Shown here one piece after another: positions 13,412 through 62,048 of a stretch of 64,000 nucleotides of DNA (its first letter is position 1; each line of letters starts with the position of its first letter). The translations under genes were made by a program, and so were the position numbers. A model generated the notes under the pieces. That model was not told the origin of the DNA, did not search any database, and saw nothing but the letters and a program-made list of their open reading frames with translations. The stretch comes from Siphonodentalium dalli (Eukaryota; Mollusca; Scaphopoda; Gadilida; Siphonodentaliidae): NCBI GenBank assembly GCA_032622095.1, contig CP136067.1:181324556-181388555 (forward strand). The letters run 5' to 3'.

Positions 13412-14903
13412 ACTAGCAGATTAGCCCGCCACTGGCGGGATTGGTCCCATGGCTTTGGTCGATCCATTAATTTTTGTTTTTCAAGGAAACCACGTACAGG
13501 CACGCCCCGACAAAAATATTTCCCGTCCCGAGTTGACAATACATAAGAAATTTCACGTCGATGTCACGTTAATAACTAACCACTTGATTTTAGAGTTATC
13601 CATCTTATACCCGCAGATACGAACACTCCTTAATCATTAACCCATCAATTCCAACGACGGTGGCAGGGCATAGGGCGAAGGAGTGCTCGGACGTTCTCAG
13701 AAGCGGTGCGACGACACTTCCCGCGTGGCTTTTTACATTTAGATAGCAAGTTTTGGCTCAATCGGTCGAGCCGTTTTCGAGTCTATAAAGGACATATGGA
13801 TATATATATGTACGGAAGTCTCAAAATATATAGTAGACTAGCAGATTAGCCCGCCACTGGCGGGATTGGTCCCATGGCTTTGGTCGATCCATTAAGCTTT
13901 GGTCGATCCATTCATTTTTGTTTTTCAAGGTAACCCCGTACAGACACGACAAAATAACCCGACAAAAAATATTCCCCGTCCCGAGTTGACCATACATAAG
14001 AAATTTCACGTCGATGTCACCGCTGACGACCGAGATATCGCCCAAGGTCATTTGCGGGTACCCGTTTCAAGGTCAAGGTCACCTCAGGCGGACAAATTGA
14101 CCCGACGAAAATCTCCCCCGTCCCTTGGAATCTCCCCCGTCCCTGGGAAGCCCTAAGTACGAAATTTCGTCTCGATGTTTTTAAGATGCGCGTATGTTAA
14201 CATTAAATTTGTTATTATAAGTCTTCACACGACATGGATAGTTCATATATCAACTTAACAATCGTTCTTCACAGACATTAGTTCAGGACAAACATAATTA
14301 TGTTACATTGAACGATCGGCCCAACAGCGAAATAGCGTACAATGATAATATAATATGTTTGCGCTCTTGCGTATATCGCGACGTTCCGTAAACTTTGAGG
14401 TTTTTTTTATAATAACTAATAGAATGTCATGATATTGGAGCATTTGAGAAATGATATATACATGGCAGGTTATACCTACACATTCCATATACAATCGCTT
14501 AATTTTGGTGTGATTCATATTCTTGAATAAACGAAGGTGGTGAATTAGTCTGCACTTTAACACATATTTGTGTGTATTTTACGATTAGCCGACGAACGTG
14601 CGATAACGTTGTCGGCTCTTTGTAAGTTATACGTATTCAATACGTTGTGTGAATTTAGAGTTGTCCTTCCTGCATCAGGTCAGACACATCAAAGAGACCA
14701 TTTAACCCCTCAATTCCGAGGACGGTGGCAGGGCGAAGGGTGAAGGAGTGCTCGGACGTTCTCAGAAGCGGTGCGATGACACTTCCCGTGGCTTTTTACC
14801 CTTAGATAGCAAGTTTTGGCTCAATCGGTCGAGCCGTGTTCGAGTCTATAAAGGACATACGGATATATAGATATATATACGGAAGTCTCAAAATATATAT
14901 ATA
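13412..14903 (+). repeat. Two AT-tailed elements in tandem (CCCGCCACTGGCGGG start)
   Basis: Copies start at about 13413 and 13840 with CTAGCAGATTAGCCCGCCAC. Both share CGATCCATT, CCCGTCCCGAGTTGAC and TTTCACGTCGATGTCAC, and end with GGCTCAATCGGTCGAGCCGT, then GTCTATAAAGGACATA and an (AT)n run. The second copy is expanded or interrupted at 14170-14700. They resemble 3' ends of short non-LTR or SINE-like elements; class uncertain. Confidence 0.7.
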
Positions 14904-15285
14904 GACTAGCCGATGAGCCCGACGTTGACCGGGCTATTCAAAAACCAAATTTCAAGTCGATAGCTCCACCCGTTTCCGGGATCTGGTCTGCGCATGCGCG
15001 AAGCTGGCGTCGCACGGACTCGGCGACCCGATAAAATTCGTATCCGGGGCAAGATACATTCACATAGCAAATTTCAAGTCGATAGCTCCACCCGTTTCCG
15101 AGATCTCGTCTGCGCATGCGCGAAGCGGGCGCCGCACGGGCTCGCCAATACGACGTTGACGACCGCCTGGTCAAACTACACACACGTACCAAGTTTCGTC
15201 CCGATCGGTCGTGAATCGTAGATTTGTATAAATGACATACATACAGACAGACAGACAGAGGTCTTCAAAATATATATATTGTATG
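14904..15285 (+). repeat. AT-tailed element (CCCGACGTTGACCGGGC start)
   Basis: Starts GACTAGCCGATGAGCCCGAC. It holds two copies of AAATTTCAAGTCGATAGCTC with TCTGCGCATGCGCGAAGC, then ACAGACAGACAGACAGAGG and (AT)n. The plan is that of its neighbours but the body sequence differs. Confidence 0.7.
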
Positions 15286-16720
15286 TCTGTGTTCTATGGT
15301 GCGTGCGGGTTAGAATTTTCTAAAGTGACTCTGTTGTTGTCAGGGGCAGAATGAGGGAGGGGCAGCAAACATTTTTGTCGCCGATTTTCAGTAAACTCAT
15401 ACATAATCATCTTCATGATATGAGTAATCTAATGATGTAGTTTAAATATGTCAAAAGTTCGAGTCAGGGGTGCACGGAAGGGTACCGAAATTGTTAAAAA
15501 TTATTTTAGCGCAGATTCCCACCAAATTAATACACATTGTTCTCTGTGATACACGCCAAATTGGTGCCATTTGGGTGCGAGATGTGGGGGCACTAATTTG
15601 ATAAAAAAAAATATAGTTTAGTCGCCGATTACCACCAAACTTATACACAATCATCTCCATGATATCAGGCATCTAATTATGTGGCTTAAAGATGGGGCCG
15701 TTCGAGTCAATGGTGCATGGAGGGGGGGGGGGGACAATGAAATTTATAAAAGTATTTTAGCGCCGATTTCTACCACATTGATAAATATTCTTCTCCTGAT
15801 TCGAGAAATCTCACCGTGTGGTTTAAATATGTGAAATTGGTGTCATTTGGGTGAAATGGGGGCACTAAATTTGATACAAATTTCTTGAGTCGCCGATTTC
15901 CACCAATTTTATATATAGTCAACTTCATAATGATTCTAATTGTGTTGTTTAAAGATATCAAAAGTGGCAGCGTTTAAGTTAAGGATAGGGAGGGGAGGAT
16001 CACCAAAACTGATAAAAATATGTTTAGCGACAATTTCCACCAAATTCATACATGTTCTAGTTTCTCCATTGCTATGAAGAATCAAATCGTGTGGGTTAAA
16101 GTCGCCACATTTGGTGCTTATATTTGGGAATGTCTGTCTGTCTGTCTGCGTTCTATACAACTTCACGGTGGACCATCTAGATGAAAAATATTTTTTGTCG
16201 TCAATTTCCAAACTTATACATAATCATCTCCATGATATGGCGGCGTTCGAGTCAGGGGTGCACAGAGGGGAAGAATGGCACCAAAATTGATAGATTAAAA
16301 ATCTATTTTTAGCACCGATTTCCACCAAATTGATACATGTTCTTCTCCACCATACAGGGAATCTAATATTGTGATTAGATTTGTGCCGTTTAATTTAGAG
16401 ACGGAGGCACTAAATTTAATAAGGTAATCATCTCCATGATATCAGGAGTCTAATTGCAATGGTTTAAGTATGTCAAAAGAGGCGCCGTTCGAGTCATGGA
16501 TTGGGAGTAGAGGGCATCAAAGCTGATACAAATATATTTAGCACTAAATTCATACACTTCTCCAGTGACTTGGAATCAAATCATGCGGGTGGAAAGACGG
16601 CACATTTGGTGCCGTTTGGGCCAGGTGCGGATAGAGGAGGGAGCACTAACATTGATCAGAATGTTTTAGTAGGCGATATAGTCATATATATAGTCATCGC
16701 CATGCATAATTCATTCTAAA
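15286..16720. repeat. Degenerate tandem array, about 85-bp units
   Basis: Repeated phrases CCGATTTCCACCAAATT, CATCTCCATGATATCAGG and GGGTGCACGGAAGGGG in the same order as at 12010-12590. Units are strongly diverged. A GTCTGTCTGTCTGTCTGC tract lies at about 16130. Confidence 0.75.
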
Positions 16721-16963
16721 ACGTTTTTGGCGTTAACATTTCACAAACTCGACACATGGCGTACGAATTAAGTCACTTGAACAATTACATCTTCTCAACT
16801 CTCATATCTATATGGGGACGGGAATCAGGGCATTCATGTAGTGAGCTATCAAATACAGATTTATGGAAGAAAGCATTAAAATATATTTATCATTCTCTCT
16901 AAGAGAAACATATATTCCTGCAAAATGAGGGACCCTGAACCTCAGAGGATGGCATGTTAGAAT

Positions 16964-17217
16964 CAAGCCTTGAAATAGTGTCTGTCATTTGCAGAATGAG
17001 GTCCCCAGAGGGTGAATTTTAGTGATGCTACCACGTATAGCGGGATAGCATCACCAAATTCACCCTCTGGGGAACTCATTCTGCTTTACACCTCAGCAGA
17101 ATGAGGTTCCCAGAGGGTGAATTTGGTGATGCTAGCCCGTTATACGGGGTAGCATCACTAAAATTCACCCTCTGGGGACCTCATTCTGCAAATGACAGGC
17201 ACACTATTTCAAGGCAT
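16964..17217. mobile_element. hAT-like double-hairpin MITE (family B), copy 1
   Basis: Ends CAAGCCTTGAAATAGTG and CACTATTTCAAGGC, flanked by GTTAGAAT on both sides (16956-16963, 17218-17225). Inside are two hairpins built from GCAGAATGAGGTCCCCAGAG arms. The 8-bp duplication and CA..TG ends fit hAT. Confidence 0.8.
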
Positions 17218-17225
17218 GTTAGAAT

Positions 17226-18531
17226 GGCGCATGTGTTGTGACACAATTGAGTCTGTCCCACACAAGATAAAATTTGTCAAGAGATGGAAATGTATAGATG
17301 GCCTTTTCAAAAATATTGGTCATATAGTTTCTTCCGAGATAAAAGTAAGAAGCACATGACTTTTGAGGATCCTCCAAAACTGGCATCTGACAAAGGTACA
17401 TCTGCCCGACACAGAGGATTTCTTTATTTTTTTTAGAACAGACTCATGGCCTAAAATAAAATCTAAAAATTTTGCTCTGTGTCGGGCACATTAGCTGATA
17501 TATAGCAACATTTCTTTTAAAGGTACTCAACCCGATAAAACTCCTCTCAATTACTATTTCAATGGCTTCAGGGGTCAAAAATATTTGATTCGAGTCGAGG
17601 AAGTCACCCATCAAAGCTCAGATTTGTTAGATATCGATTTTAGAAATCTATTATTTTTCATTATCGGGAATACTATCTGGCCCAGAACTCAGTCAAAATT
17701 GCGTTAAAATTACCACTTGATTTTAGAGTTATTCATCCTTGTCTGTTTGAATAGATTTGGAGTACACATCCAGAGCAGATTACGGCAGTTATTGGTACTC
17801 GTCTCGAGAACATAACAAATTTGAAAAATCAATATCTTATAACTCTGAGCTTTGTTTGATGGGTTCCTCGACTCGAATCAAATATTTTTTACCCCCAAAG
17901 CCAAAGAAATAGTAATATAGGACCCTCTGCTCGGATTGTTGTTGTTGGAATCTGTTGAGATGGGGACCCTCTTTACGGGTTGAGTACCTTTAAAATGAGA
18001 ATAATTAGCCATGCAGTATAGACCATGAACAGAGGATGTGTCTTTAAAACATCTATATCTTCATGGATATATGATAACCAGGTGTCATCAAAATCTTAGT
18101 CTAACCCACAAGATTGATTTATACATCTCTATGTAAAACCCAATTGTCGTCTTTTCTTTTTGTGAACTGTGTTTATGGTGTACATATTTTGATCCCAATA
18201 AAAAATATTTAAAAACAAAAGTCAATTCCAACCACGTCGACTGTATGATTTAAAATGATAACTTCTGAAGTATGCGCAGTTGTAAATAAATAAATACGTC
18301 TTTATCGGTGGGATTGTGTGGGACGAACTAATCATGATAATCAAAATGACAATCACCGCGACTACTTATATTCTGTGTATAAGAATGACGTTTTGTGATG
18401 ACATTTGGTTATACAATTTATGAGAATACGTGCAACATTTTGAGCAAGAGTATTCTCTATTCCAACCAATTGTCCACAGCAGAGGGTTTCACATCAATTT
18501 AACCTGGGCAATGCCGGGTAACCCTGCTAGT
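17226..18531 (-). repeat. Element D, copy 2 (inverted), interrupted
   Basis: Inverted relative to 12600-13411: it starts with CACAATTGAGTCTGTCCCAC and ends with AACCTGGGCAATGCCGGGTA. It is split at 17521-17989 by an inserted TTAA element. Confidence 0.8.
17521..17989. mobile_element. TTAA long-TIR element (AGGTACTCAACCCG), copy in D2
   Basis: TTAA duplications at 17517-17520 and 17990-17993. The two halves are imperfect inverted copies of about 150 bp (GATTCGAGTCGAGGAA versus TTCCTCGACTCGAATC). The AG-start with TTAA points to Kolobok, or to piggyBac in the wider sense. No ORF. Confidence 0.85.
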
Positions 18532-18599
18532 ATACTAATAAATATGAATCGAAGACCCCTATCTGCATGGAAACGCTTCTGTCAATTAATTTTCATTTT

Positions 18600-18785
18600 A
18601 TTTCAAATGTTCTGGTATAATACCGTAAAAATACAATCAATTTGTGATATTTTATGACTCGCGTTAATTTGGAGCATATCACGCGAGATAACTATTATCT
18701 ACAAGCCTTGAATAGTGTACCTGTCATTTGCAGAATGAGGTCCCCAGAGGGTGAATTTAGTGATGCTAACCCGCATAGCATTATG
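18600..18785. repeat. Truncated duplicate of 19052-19228
   Basis: Both segments run from CAAATGTTCTGGTATAATA through TTTTATGACTCGCGTT into the left part of the hAT-like MITE. This copy stops at AACCCGCATAGC, where a C1 element fragment begins. Confidence 0.8.
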
Positions 18786-19037
18786 CATTGTGTCGTCTGC
18801 CAATGAGATTTTTTTTTAGGCCAATGCATTCTCTTATATATGCGAGGCGACCTATGGTCGACTCGCATATATAAGAGAATGCATTGGCACAGGGCATAAC
18901 TGTAACCATCACAATGTGGTCAATGAACCGATTCCAATGATATCCATATTTGTATGGTGTTATTGAGACAGACCGAAGATATTTTAGGCTGTTGAAGCTT
19001 TATTTGGGCGTTTTTGGCCGGTTTGTTGGGTAAAGGG
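18786..19037. mobile_element. TTAA element C1, copy b, left-truncated
   Basis: Contains one full palindrome (18822-18890) and the right end TGTTGGGTAAAGGG before TTAA (19038-19041). The left half and first palindrome are missing. Confidence 0.85.
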
Positions 19038-19148
19038 TTAATATTGATATTATTTCAAATGTTCTGGTATAATAAACATACAATCAATTTGTGATATTTT
19101 ATGACTCGCGTTCATTTGGAGCATATTACGCGAGATAACTATTATCTA

Positions 19149-19401
19149 CAAGCCTTGAATAGTGTACCTGTCATTTGCAGAATGAGGTCCCCAGAGGGTG
19201 AATTTAGTGATGCTAACCCGCATAGCGGGCTAGCATCACCAAATTCACCCTCTGTGGACCTCATTCTGCTTACACCTCAGCAGAATGAGGTTCCCAGAGG
19301 GTGAATTTGGTGATGCTAGCCCGCTATGCGGGGTAGCATCACTAAATTCACCTTCTGGGGACCTCATTCTGCAAATGACAGGCACACTATTTCAAGGCTT
19401 G
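19149..19401. mobile_element. hAT-like double-hairpin MITE (family B), copy 2
   Basis: A perfect 8-bp duplication ATTATCTA (19141-19148 and 19402-19409) flanks CAAGCCTTGA...TTCAAGGCTTG. It has two internal hairpins. This is the best-defined copy of the family in the window. Confidence 0.9.
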
Positions 19402-19419
19402 ATTATCTAATATTCTAAA

Positions 19420-21390
19420 AATAGTAACGAAAAAATGTCCCACTTGATTGTCACATTATATAAGAAAATATCGATATAAAATCATCATTAATTAATAGAA
19501 TCGCTTCTGGAAAGGTGTCTTTAACTCATATCTATTATTGTATTACTTGGAATCTATATAAAACATAGGAAGAAATAGACCATTTTTAAGCCTCAACTTA
19601 TACCTACTAATGCACGCTTGTGAGGATCAAAATAAATATATAATTTGATATTTCATGGACAAATAGATGAACAAGCTGATTCCAGTGTAAAACAACAACT
19701 TCATGACTTCATTTATTTGCTAGCAGAATTTAGAATACAGATATTTGCTCCGATAATGAACTAAATGTTTGCATTTTTATCGAGACAAAGGGTTGGAAGA
19801 TATAATTAAATTTAGAAGGAAAAGGATTAAATTACTGAACAGTTCCAAAAGTAATTTGGTAGAGTTATCTCAAAACACATCTACGCAGAATATTTTTGAA
19901 CGAACTCGTTGATATAGTGCTGAAAAGGGGTTTTGTTAATTGTATTTTTTACAGGTTTTTTTACGTTAATTTGAGATTGTTTTGTTTGTGTCGGTTAAAA
20001 TTTTAGAATCAGCTAAACTTCAGAGTGTTGTGAAAATTGCACATCTTGAACATGGGTGAAAATCAGGAGCTGTCATGAATCGCTGTCCTACTTATGTGGT
20101 ACAACCACAGGGCATGTCGTTAAAACAAGTAAAATATAAATTAATAATGTATCAGTTAAAAAATGAGCTTGCCACTTTAAACAATGCATCGTTTTATTTT
20201 ACTCGTTTTAACGACACGCCCCTGTGGGTACAACACAATTTTGATGATTAGAATGAAGATAAAGCTGTAGACTGTAAAAAATAGTTTTCATTTAAGATAA
20301 CACAATATACATTTTTCAGACCTACTTTGTCGACCTACTTTAAGCACCCCTCAATATTGTTGTTGGAATCTGATGATATGGGGACCATCGAATCAAATTG
20401 AGTACCTTTAAGATAATGCAATATACGTTTTTCGGACAGTCACTGGATTTTAATATTTTTTTATGACTGCCATGCATCTTTCTGGGACATATAGTGTTGG
20501 TATGAAGGTATTTCATATATTTGTCGACCTACTTTTATACCCAGAAAATTACAAAAGCGAATATTATAGGTCGTAATTTTGAGTGCAAGCCGCCAAGTCA
20601 CTTCAAGCAATTACAGTCCACACCAGCATTTTTGACAGGAGATCAAATTTTAGCACCAATACTTAATAAAACAGGGGCTTGATTGAGTGGTGTATTTGTT
20701 CTTGGAACAGACTGTTCATGAAATCTGCAGTCAACTCTCAATAGACTGCAGTATTTGTTTTTGGTCCAACCAACATTGGCTGAATAATTATGTTACCACA
20801 CATAACTATGTTACAAATAGTTTTTGGCCTTTTTAATTTTTTTAATATGAGTAGTAGATACCATTATAAAACAATTTCTGACTCAAAAGTGAAATAAATT
20901 CCTATTTGTAAAATTATTAAAGTTTTAGTGAACTTTATGTTGGATGTTTTTGTTAGTTTTTGGTGCCAATTGTCCATTTTTCTAAATACAAACAATATAT
21001 AAGTAACAGGCATGCAGATTTCACCATCACAGTCTGATGAGATAGTTAAAGATTTCAATACCAATCCAGTTGAAATAATGCTTCAATATAAAATCAATTT
21101 TATTCTTTATATTTATAACTACAGTAACGAATTTCTGACAATCTGCCAAAAAAAAAAAAATTAATGTCACTATTAATTAAGGCTGGCATTTTTACTTATA
21201 AGCCTGGCTAATTTTTACTAACATCAAGACCCTTTCTCTGTCTAAGCGCTAACATGATCACGCTCTATATAGTTACCAGATAGCCACTCCAAAAGAAATC
21301 AACCAGAGGCAACAGTGGACTAGTGTCACAATAATATGGGGACCTCATTCTGCATGCCATCTTTCTGCATCTGCTATGGGAGACCTAGGC
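19420..21390. other. No gene seen; dispersed repeat traces
   Basis: AT-rich, no supportable coding region. 19870-20600 is similar to 48990-49500 (TTGATATAGTGCTGAAAA versus TCGATATAGCGCTGAAAA). 20365-20415 holds one end of the AGGTACTCAA family (ATTGAGTACCTTTAA). Confidence 0.55.
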
Positions 21391-21395
21391 ACAGA

Positions 21396-21772
21396 TTTAA
21401 AGTGATGTGAAGCACTCCGGTAGGGTGATCAAATAGAAATGGAGAATAATCTTGTTCAAAGTAGTAATTTTTACAAATAGTATATTCCAATTGACAACAC
21501 ACATCGTCATTCTTACATATGAATTAAATGCAGTGACTCTCGATGGCGAAATCATTTTCGTTAGTTTATCGCCGATAGCTGCGCCCCGAATCGAGCAGTA
21601 AATATTTACAGTTGAGCGTGGTTATGACAATGTTTTCTATGGAGTGGTACGCTCGATTTGCTTCAACTTTTCAGCGATGTTAGTAGAATGTTACATTCTT
21701 CCAGTTGTCATAGCGCCTGGATACTAACTTATCAGTTTCACGCACCTGAACAAGTACATAATATGTCTTTAA
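21396..21772 (+). repeat. TTAA-ended repeat (AGTGATGTGAA family), copy 1
   Basis: AAGTGATGTGAAGCACTCCG ... ATAATATGTCTTTAA; the same sequence recurs at 50614-50995, and a relative forms part of element D. Confidence 0.8.
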
Positions 21773-22066
21773 GTTCCCAGATGTGAAGATGGTGATATAC
21801 ATACAGTGGGCACCTCGATTATGCATTATGTTATCTGCCAATTGGGGATATAGAGAAACTGAACTATAGAAAAAATGAAACTTTCTAAAGAAACTAAATA
21901 ACTTCTTAATTTGATAATAAAGATATTTTCCAGAGAGGATGAGGCCTAAGCAAAATGAGGTCTGGGGAACTCTGCATAGGCCTCATCTTCTCTGGAAAGT
22001 ATCTTTGAAAATAGTAACTTCTTTAGGCCTGGATGTGGATAATATGAACTATTGGTATTTTAATGT

Positions 22067-22072
22067 TTTATT
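22067..22072 (-). terminator. Possible CNOT11 poly(A) signal
   Basis: AATAAA on the minus strand, about 23 bases past the stop codon. A 3' UTR that short would be unusual, so a more distal signal may be used; further TTTATT strings lie below 21110. Confidence 0.35.
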
Positions 22073-22094
22073 ATGTACACATATATTATTACAT

Positions 22095-59286
<37,192 letters not shown>

Positions 59287-59441
59287 TGTTTTGTGAATTT
59301 TTTTTCTCTCAGAACAATTCAAATATTGGAAACAGGAGACGGAACGAATCGAGACTATCAAAGGGCGGAATCTTTTTAAATATGACGTACATTGTTAGAA
59401 ATTGTAGAACGCAACACTTGTCGATAACAATATAAAGCTTT

Positions 59442-59450
59442 CTATTTATA
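59442..59450 (-). promoter_or_regulatory. TATA-like box for CNOT11
   Basis: TATAAATAG on the minus strand, about 155 bases before the CNOT11 ATG. It fits the core-promoter consensus, but the region is AT-rich, so chance occurrence is possible. Confidence 0.4.
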
Positions 59451-59609
59451 ATTTAATCGTTCTCAGTATGACAAATTATGATTTACATGTGACTGGTCCG
59501 GTTCATTCCGAAACTAATTTTGATGGATCTATTCATATTGTGCTATTTACATATTACATAATTTATAAGCTGACGCATTATGCAGCAGCTTACTACATTT
59601 GCGTATTTA

Positions 59610-59617
59610 TATATAAA
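59610..59617 (+). promoter_or_regulatory. TATA-like box for BLOC1S2
   Basis: TATATAAA followed by GGGG, 84 bases before the ATG. An initiator about 30 bases downstream would leave a 5' UTR of about 60 bases. Confidence 0.5.
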
Positions 59618-59700
59618 GGGGAGACCAGGATTGTAACTTGATTCTGTAGTCTACTTTCACTGGCACTTGGATTGTGTGATATTTCCGTGTTGTCACTGTC

Positions 59701-60108
59701 ATGGAGGCTGGAAATAATCAACTGAGAGGTATCCCAGAAATGGATGCAGGGGCAGAGGCCAGGTCAAAAGAGACCCCTCCACCAGATGTTGTTGACTTAT
59801 GCAGACAAACATTTTCAAAAACATCAGAATATCTCAAAGGTGAACTGGAAGGAACAGTTGAGGATTATAAGCTCCTAGAAACAATGAATAAAGTCACGCT
59901 GGCTAAATACACCGAGATGAAACAGATAACAAACAATATAGGGTGTGCTATGAGTGACCTAAACGAGAAATACAGGAGTCTACAACCATATCTTGATCAG
60001 ATTGACCAAATAGAGGGATGTGTTACATCTTTGGAGCAAACTGCACACAGACTTGATTCATACTCTAAGCGCCTTGAGGCAAAATTCAAAGCATTAGAAA
60101 AGAGATAG
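59701..60108 (+). CDS. BLOC1S2: BLOC-1 / BORC complex subunit 2, single coding exon
   Basis: BLOC1S2 is a small coiled-coil subunit shared by BLOC-1 (biogenesis of lysosome-related organelles) and BORC (lysosome positioning through Arl8); it acts on the cytosolic face of endosomes and lysosomes. The 135 residues compare with about 142 in human. Residues 1-28 are a variable acidic leader; from about 29 the family pattern is clear: VVDLCRQTFSKTSEYLKGEL, then EDYKLLETMNK, YTEMKQI, LNEKYRSLQPYLDQID, LEQTAHRLDSYSKRLEAKF and the terminal KALEKR. Long heptad-like helices, no signal peptide, no membrane segment. The start has a good context (G at -3, G at +4). It lies head-to-head with CNOT11. The human gene is split into several exons, whereas here the frame is uninterrupted; intron loss or an old retrocopy are both possible, though the TATA box and lack of decay argue for a working gene. 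Confidence 0.95.
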   Translation: MEAGNNQLRGIPEMDAGAEARSKETPPPDVVDLCRQTFSKTSEYLKGELEGTVEDYKLLETMNKVTLAKYTEMKQITNNIGCAMSDLNEKYRSLQPYLDQIDQIEGCVTSLEQTAHRLDSYSKRLEAKFKALEKR

Positions 60109-60344
60109 CTGTCATTACTGCTGGTACCAGGTACATGTACCATGCATTACTAAAAGTACCATAGATGGAAAACTTTCCGCTAGTCATTCCATGTGCAAAT
60201 TATTCCAATTCTTCCCAGCTGTGCTTAATAATTAAGACTTCATGTACATGTACGTTATTTCCTGACAAATATCATGTGAAATTGTGATGTGTACTATTAC
60301 CTGTATGTAAAATTTTATTCTCAAAATATAATATATATGCAGAT

Positions 60345-60350
60345 ATTAAA
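60345..60350 (+). terminator. Possible BLOC1S2 poly(A) signal
   Basis: ATTAAA about 237 bases after the stop. It is made of the TTAA target site and the first base of the adjacent inverted-repeat element (60350-60828). No AATAAA was seen between the stop codon and this point. Confidence 0.3.
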
Positions 60351-60828
60351 GGTACTCAATCCGATAAAACTCCTCTCAATTACTATTTCAATGGCTTCGG
60401 GGGTCAAAAATATTTGATTCGAGTCGAGGAAGTCACCCATCAAAGCTCCGATTTGTTAGATATCGATTTTAGAAATCTATTATTTTTCATTATCGGGAAT
60501 TCTTTCTGGCCCAGAAGACAGTCAAAATTTCGTTATTATTACCACTTGATTATAGAGTTATCCATTCTTGTCTGTTTGAATAGAGTTTTGGCGTAAAATC
60601 TCGAGCAGGTTACCAAATTGACGGCAGTTATTAGTACTCATCTCGAGCAATTAACAAATTTCAAAAATCAATATCTAATAACTCTGAGCTTTGTTTGATG
60701 GGTTCCTCGACTCGAATCAAATATTTTTTACCCCCAAAGCCAAAGAAATAGTAATATAGGACCCTCTGATCGGATTGTTGTTGTTGGAATCTGTCGAGAT
60801 GGGGACCCTCTTTACGGATTGAGTACCT
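60350..60828. mobile_element. TTAA long-TIR element (AGGTACTCAATCCG), second copy
   Basis: TTAA at 60346-60349 and 60829-60832. About 90% similar by eye to 17521-17989, including the two inverted halves. It lies 241 bp after BLOC1S2. Confidence 0.88.
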
Positions 60829-60832
60829 TTAA

Positions 60833-62045
60833 ATGATATACTGTAGCATACTGTATATGTATCTCCTCAATATATACATGTAGGCTGAGCTAATGAAAGC
60901 TGAGCTAATGGTGGCCAGCATCATACTATTTTTAATGTGGGTTTCATACTTGTACATACTAGTATTTACTATGTGTACATTCCAACCCAATAATCCTTCA
61001 AGCACATATCTGTATGATCCAATTAAAATCAGCTGAATAAAAGCTCATCAAACAATACCAGTATTGCTATCAGTAAATATAATACAAACTCAACATAGGA
61101 GCAATCAATCACAAAAGATCACAAAACATATTCACATACTGCACTCTATAACAAAATTATTTTTCAAGAAAACGGTATCCACCTGGGTTCAAATTTAGTC
61201 ACCCTAGCTGCCAATTGTGCGAAATTCATGACCATTATTACTCAGAATACATTCCCCGGTCATACATGTAGTTGTTGACACTGTGCACTAATCCATCATT
61301 GATTTACATTATTCACTGCTGCATTTTCCAACCCAGTCTACAATGTACATATACATGTGTGGTTTTCCCTACAGCACTCCCACAGGGTATCACACTTAAT
61401 AGGTGTCAGAGGTGGGTTCATCCCTCAACACTTAATTGGTGTCAGAGGTGGGATCATCCCTCAATCTTAACAAGGGAATATTGTTCAGATACATTATCAG
61501 ATTTTCTATGGCATTCCAGCCTAAACTTGCTCCCATACAGGTCCACATACCGTATACAATGTAGGTATAGTTACACATATATGGGGATTAGTATAGGCCA
61601 ATGGGTATGTTACTGTACTATAATTACCGCTGTAGAACAAACAAGCCCCACATAATTTTCGGATTGTGGTTCACCAAGAATTCTTGGCAACACTATTTCA
61701 TTTTGTAGTCATAATTAATACTAGTATGTATTCTGAAGAATGAATCTAAATTAATTGTTATGCTATTAAAACTGCTATTTATCGTATTATGAGTTGATTA
61801 TTCATTTACACATATATATCAGAATACTTCATAGTCTAGGTCGGTAATTGTAATTTTCAGCGACACGTTCCAGCATATCCAGTTTGACCATTGTTATTTA
61901 GTTATATTGTTATATTGCAGATGACACTCGATTGACCAGACAATTGATTAACTGCTTACCCCAAAGGGATATTAATTAATTAATCTCATTAACCATCTGT
62001 TCAAGTGTTCTGATGTCTAGCCGCAGCCACTCCCACACTGCCCTT
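60833..62045. other. No gene seen
   Basis: AT-rich sequence. A short direct duplication ACTTAATAGGTGTCAGAGGT / ACTTAATTGGTGTCAGAGGT at 61395-61450. No supportable coding region. Confidence 0.55.
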
Positions 62046-62048
62046 ATA

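Larger units (their letters stand above)
59287..59700. promoter_or_regulatory. Shared CNOT11/BLOC1S2 promoter region
   Basis: 414 bp separate the two divergent start codons. The minus strand has TATAAATAG at 59442-59450, which would start CNOT11 transcripts near 59415. The plus strand has TATATAAA at 59610-59617, which would start BLOC1S2 transcripts near 59640. No interspersed repeat was recognised inside, in contrast with everything around it. The TATA assignments are inferred from sequence and spacing only. Confidence 0.6.

Noticed and set aside
61272-61655. 127-codon plus-strand frame
   Set aside because: Composition and motifs look random; it includes a short duplicated segment and no homology was recognised.
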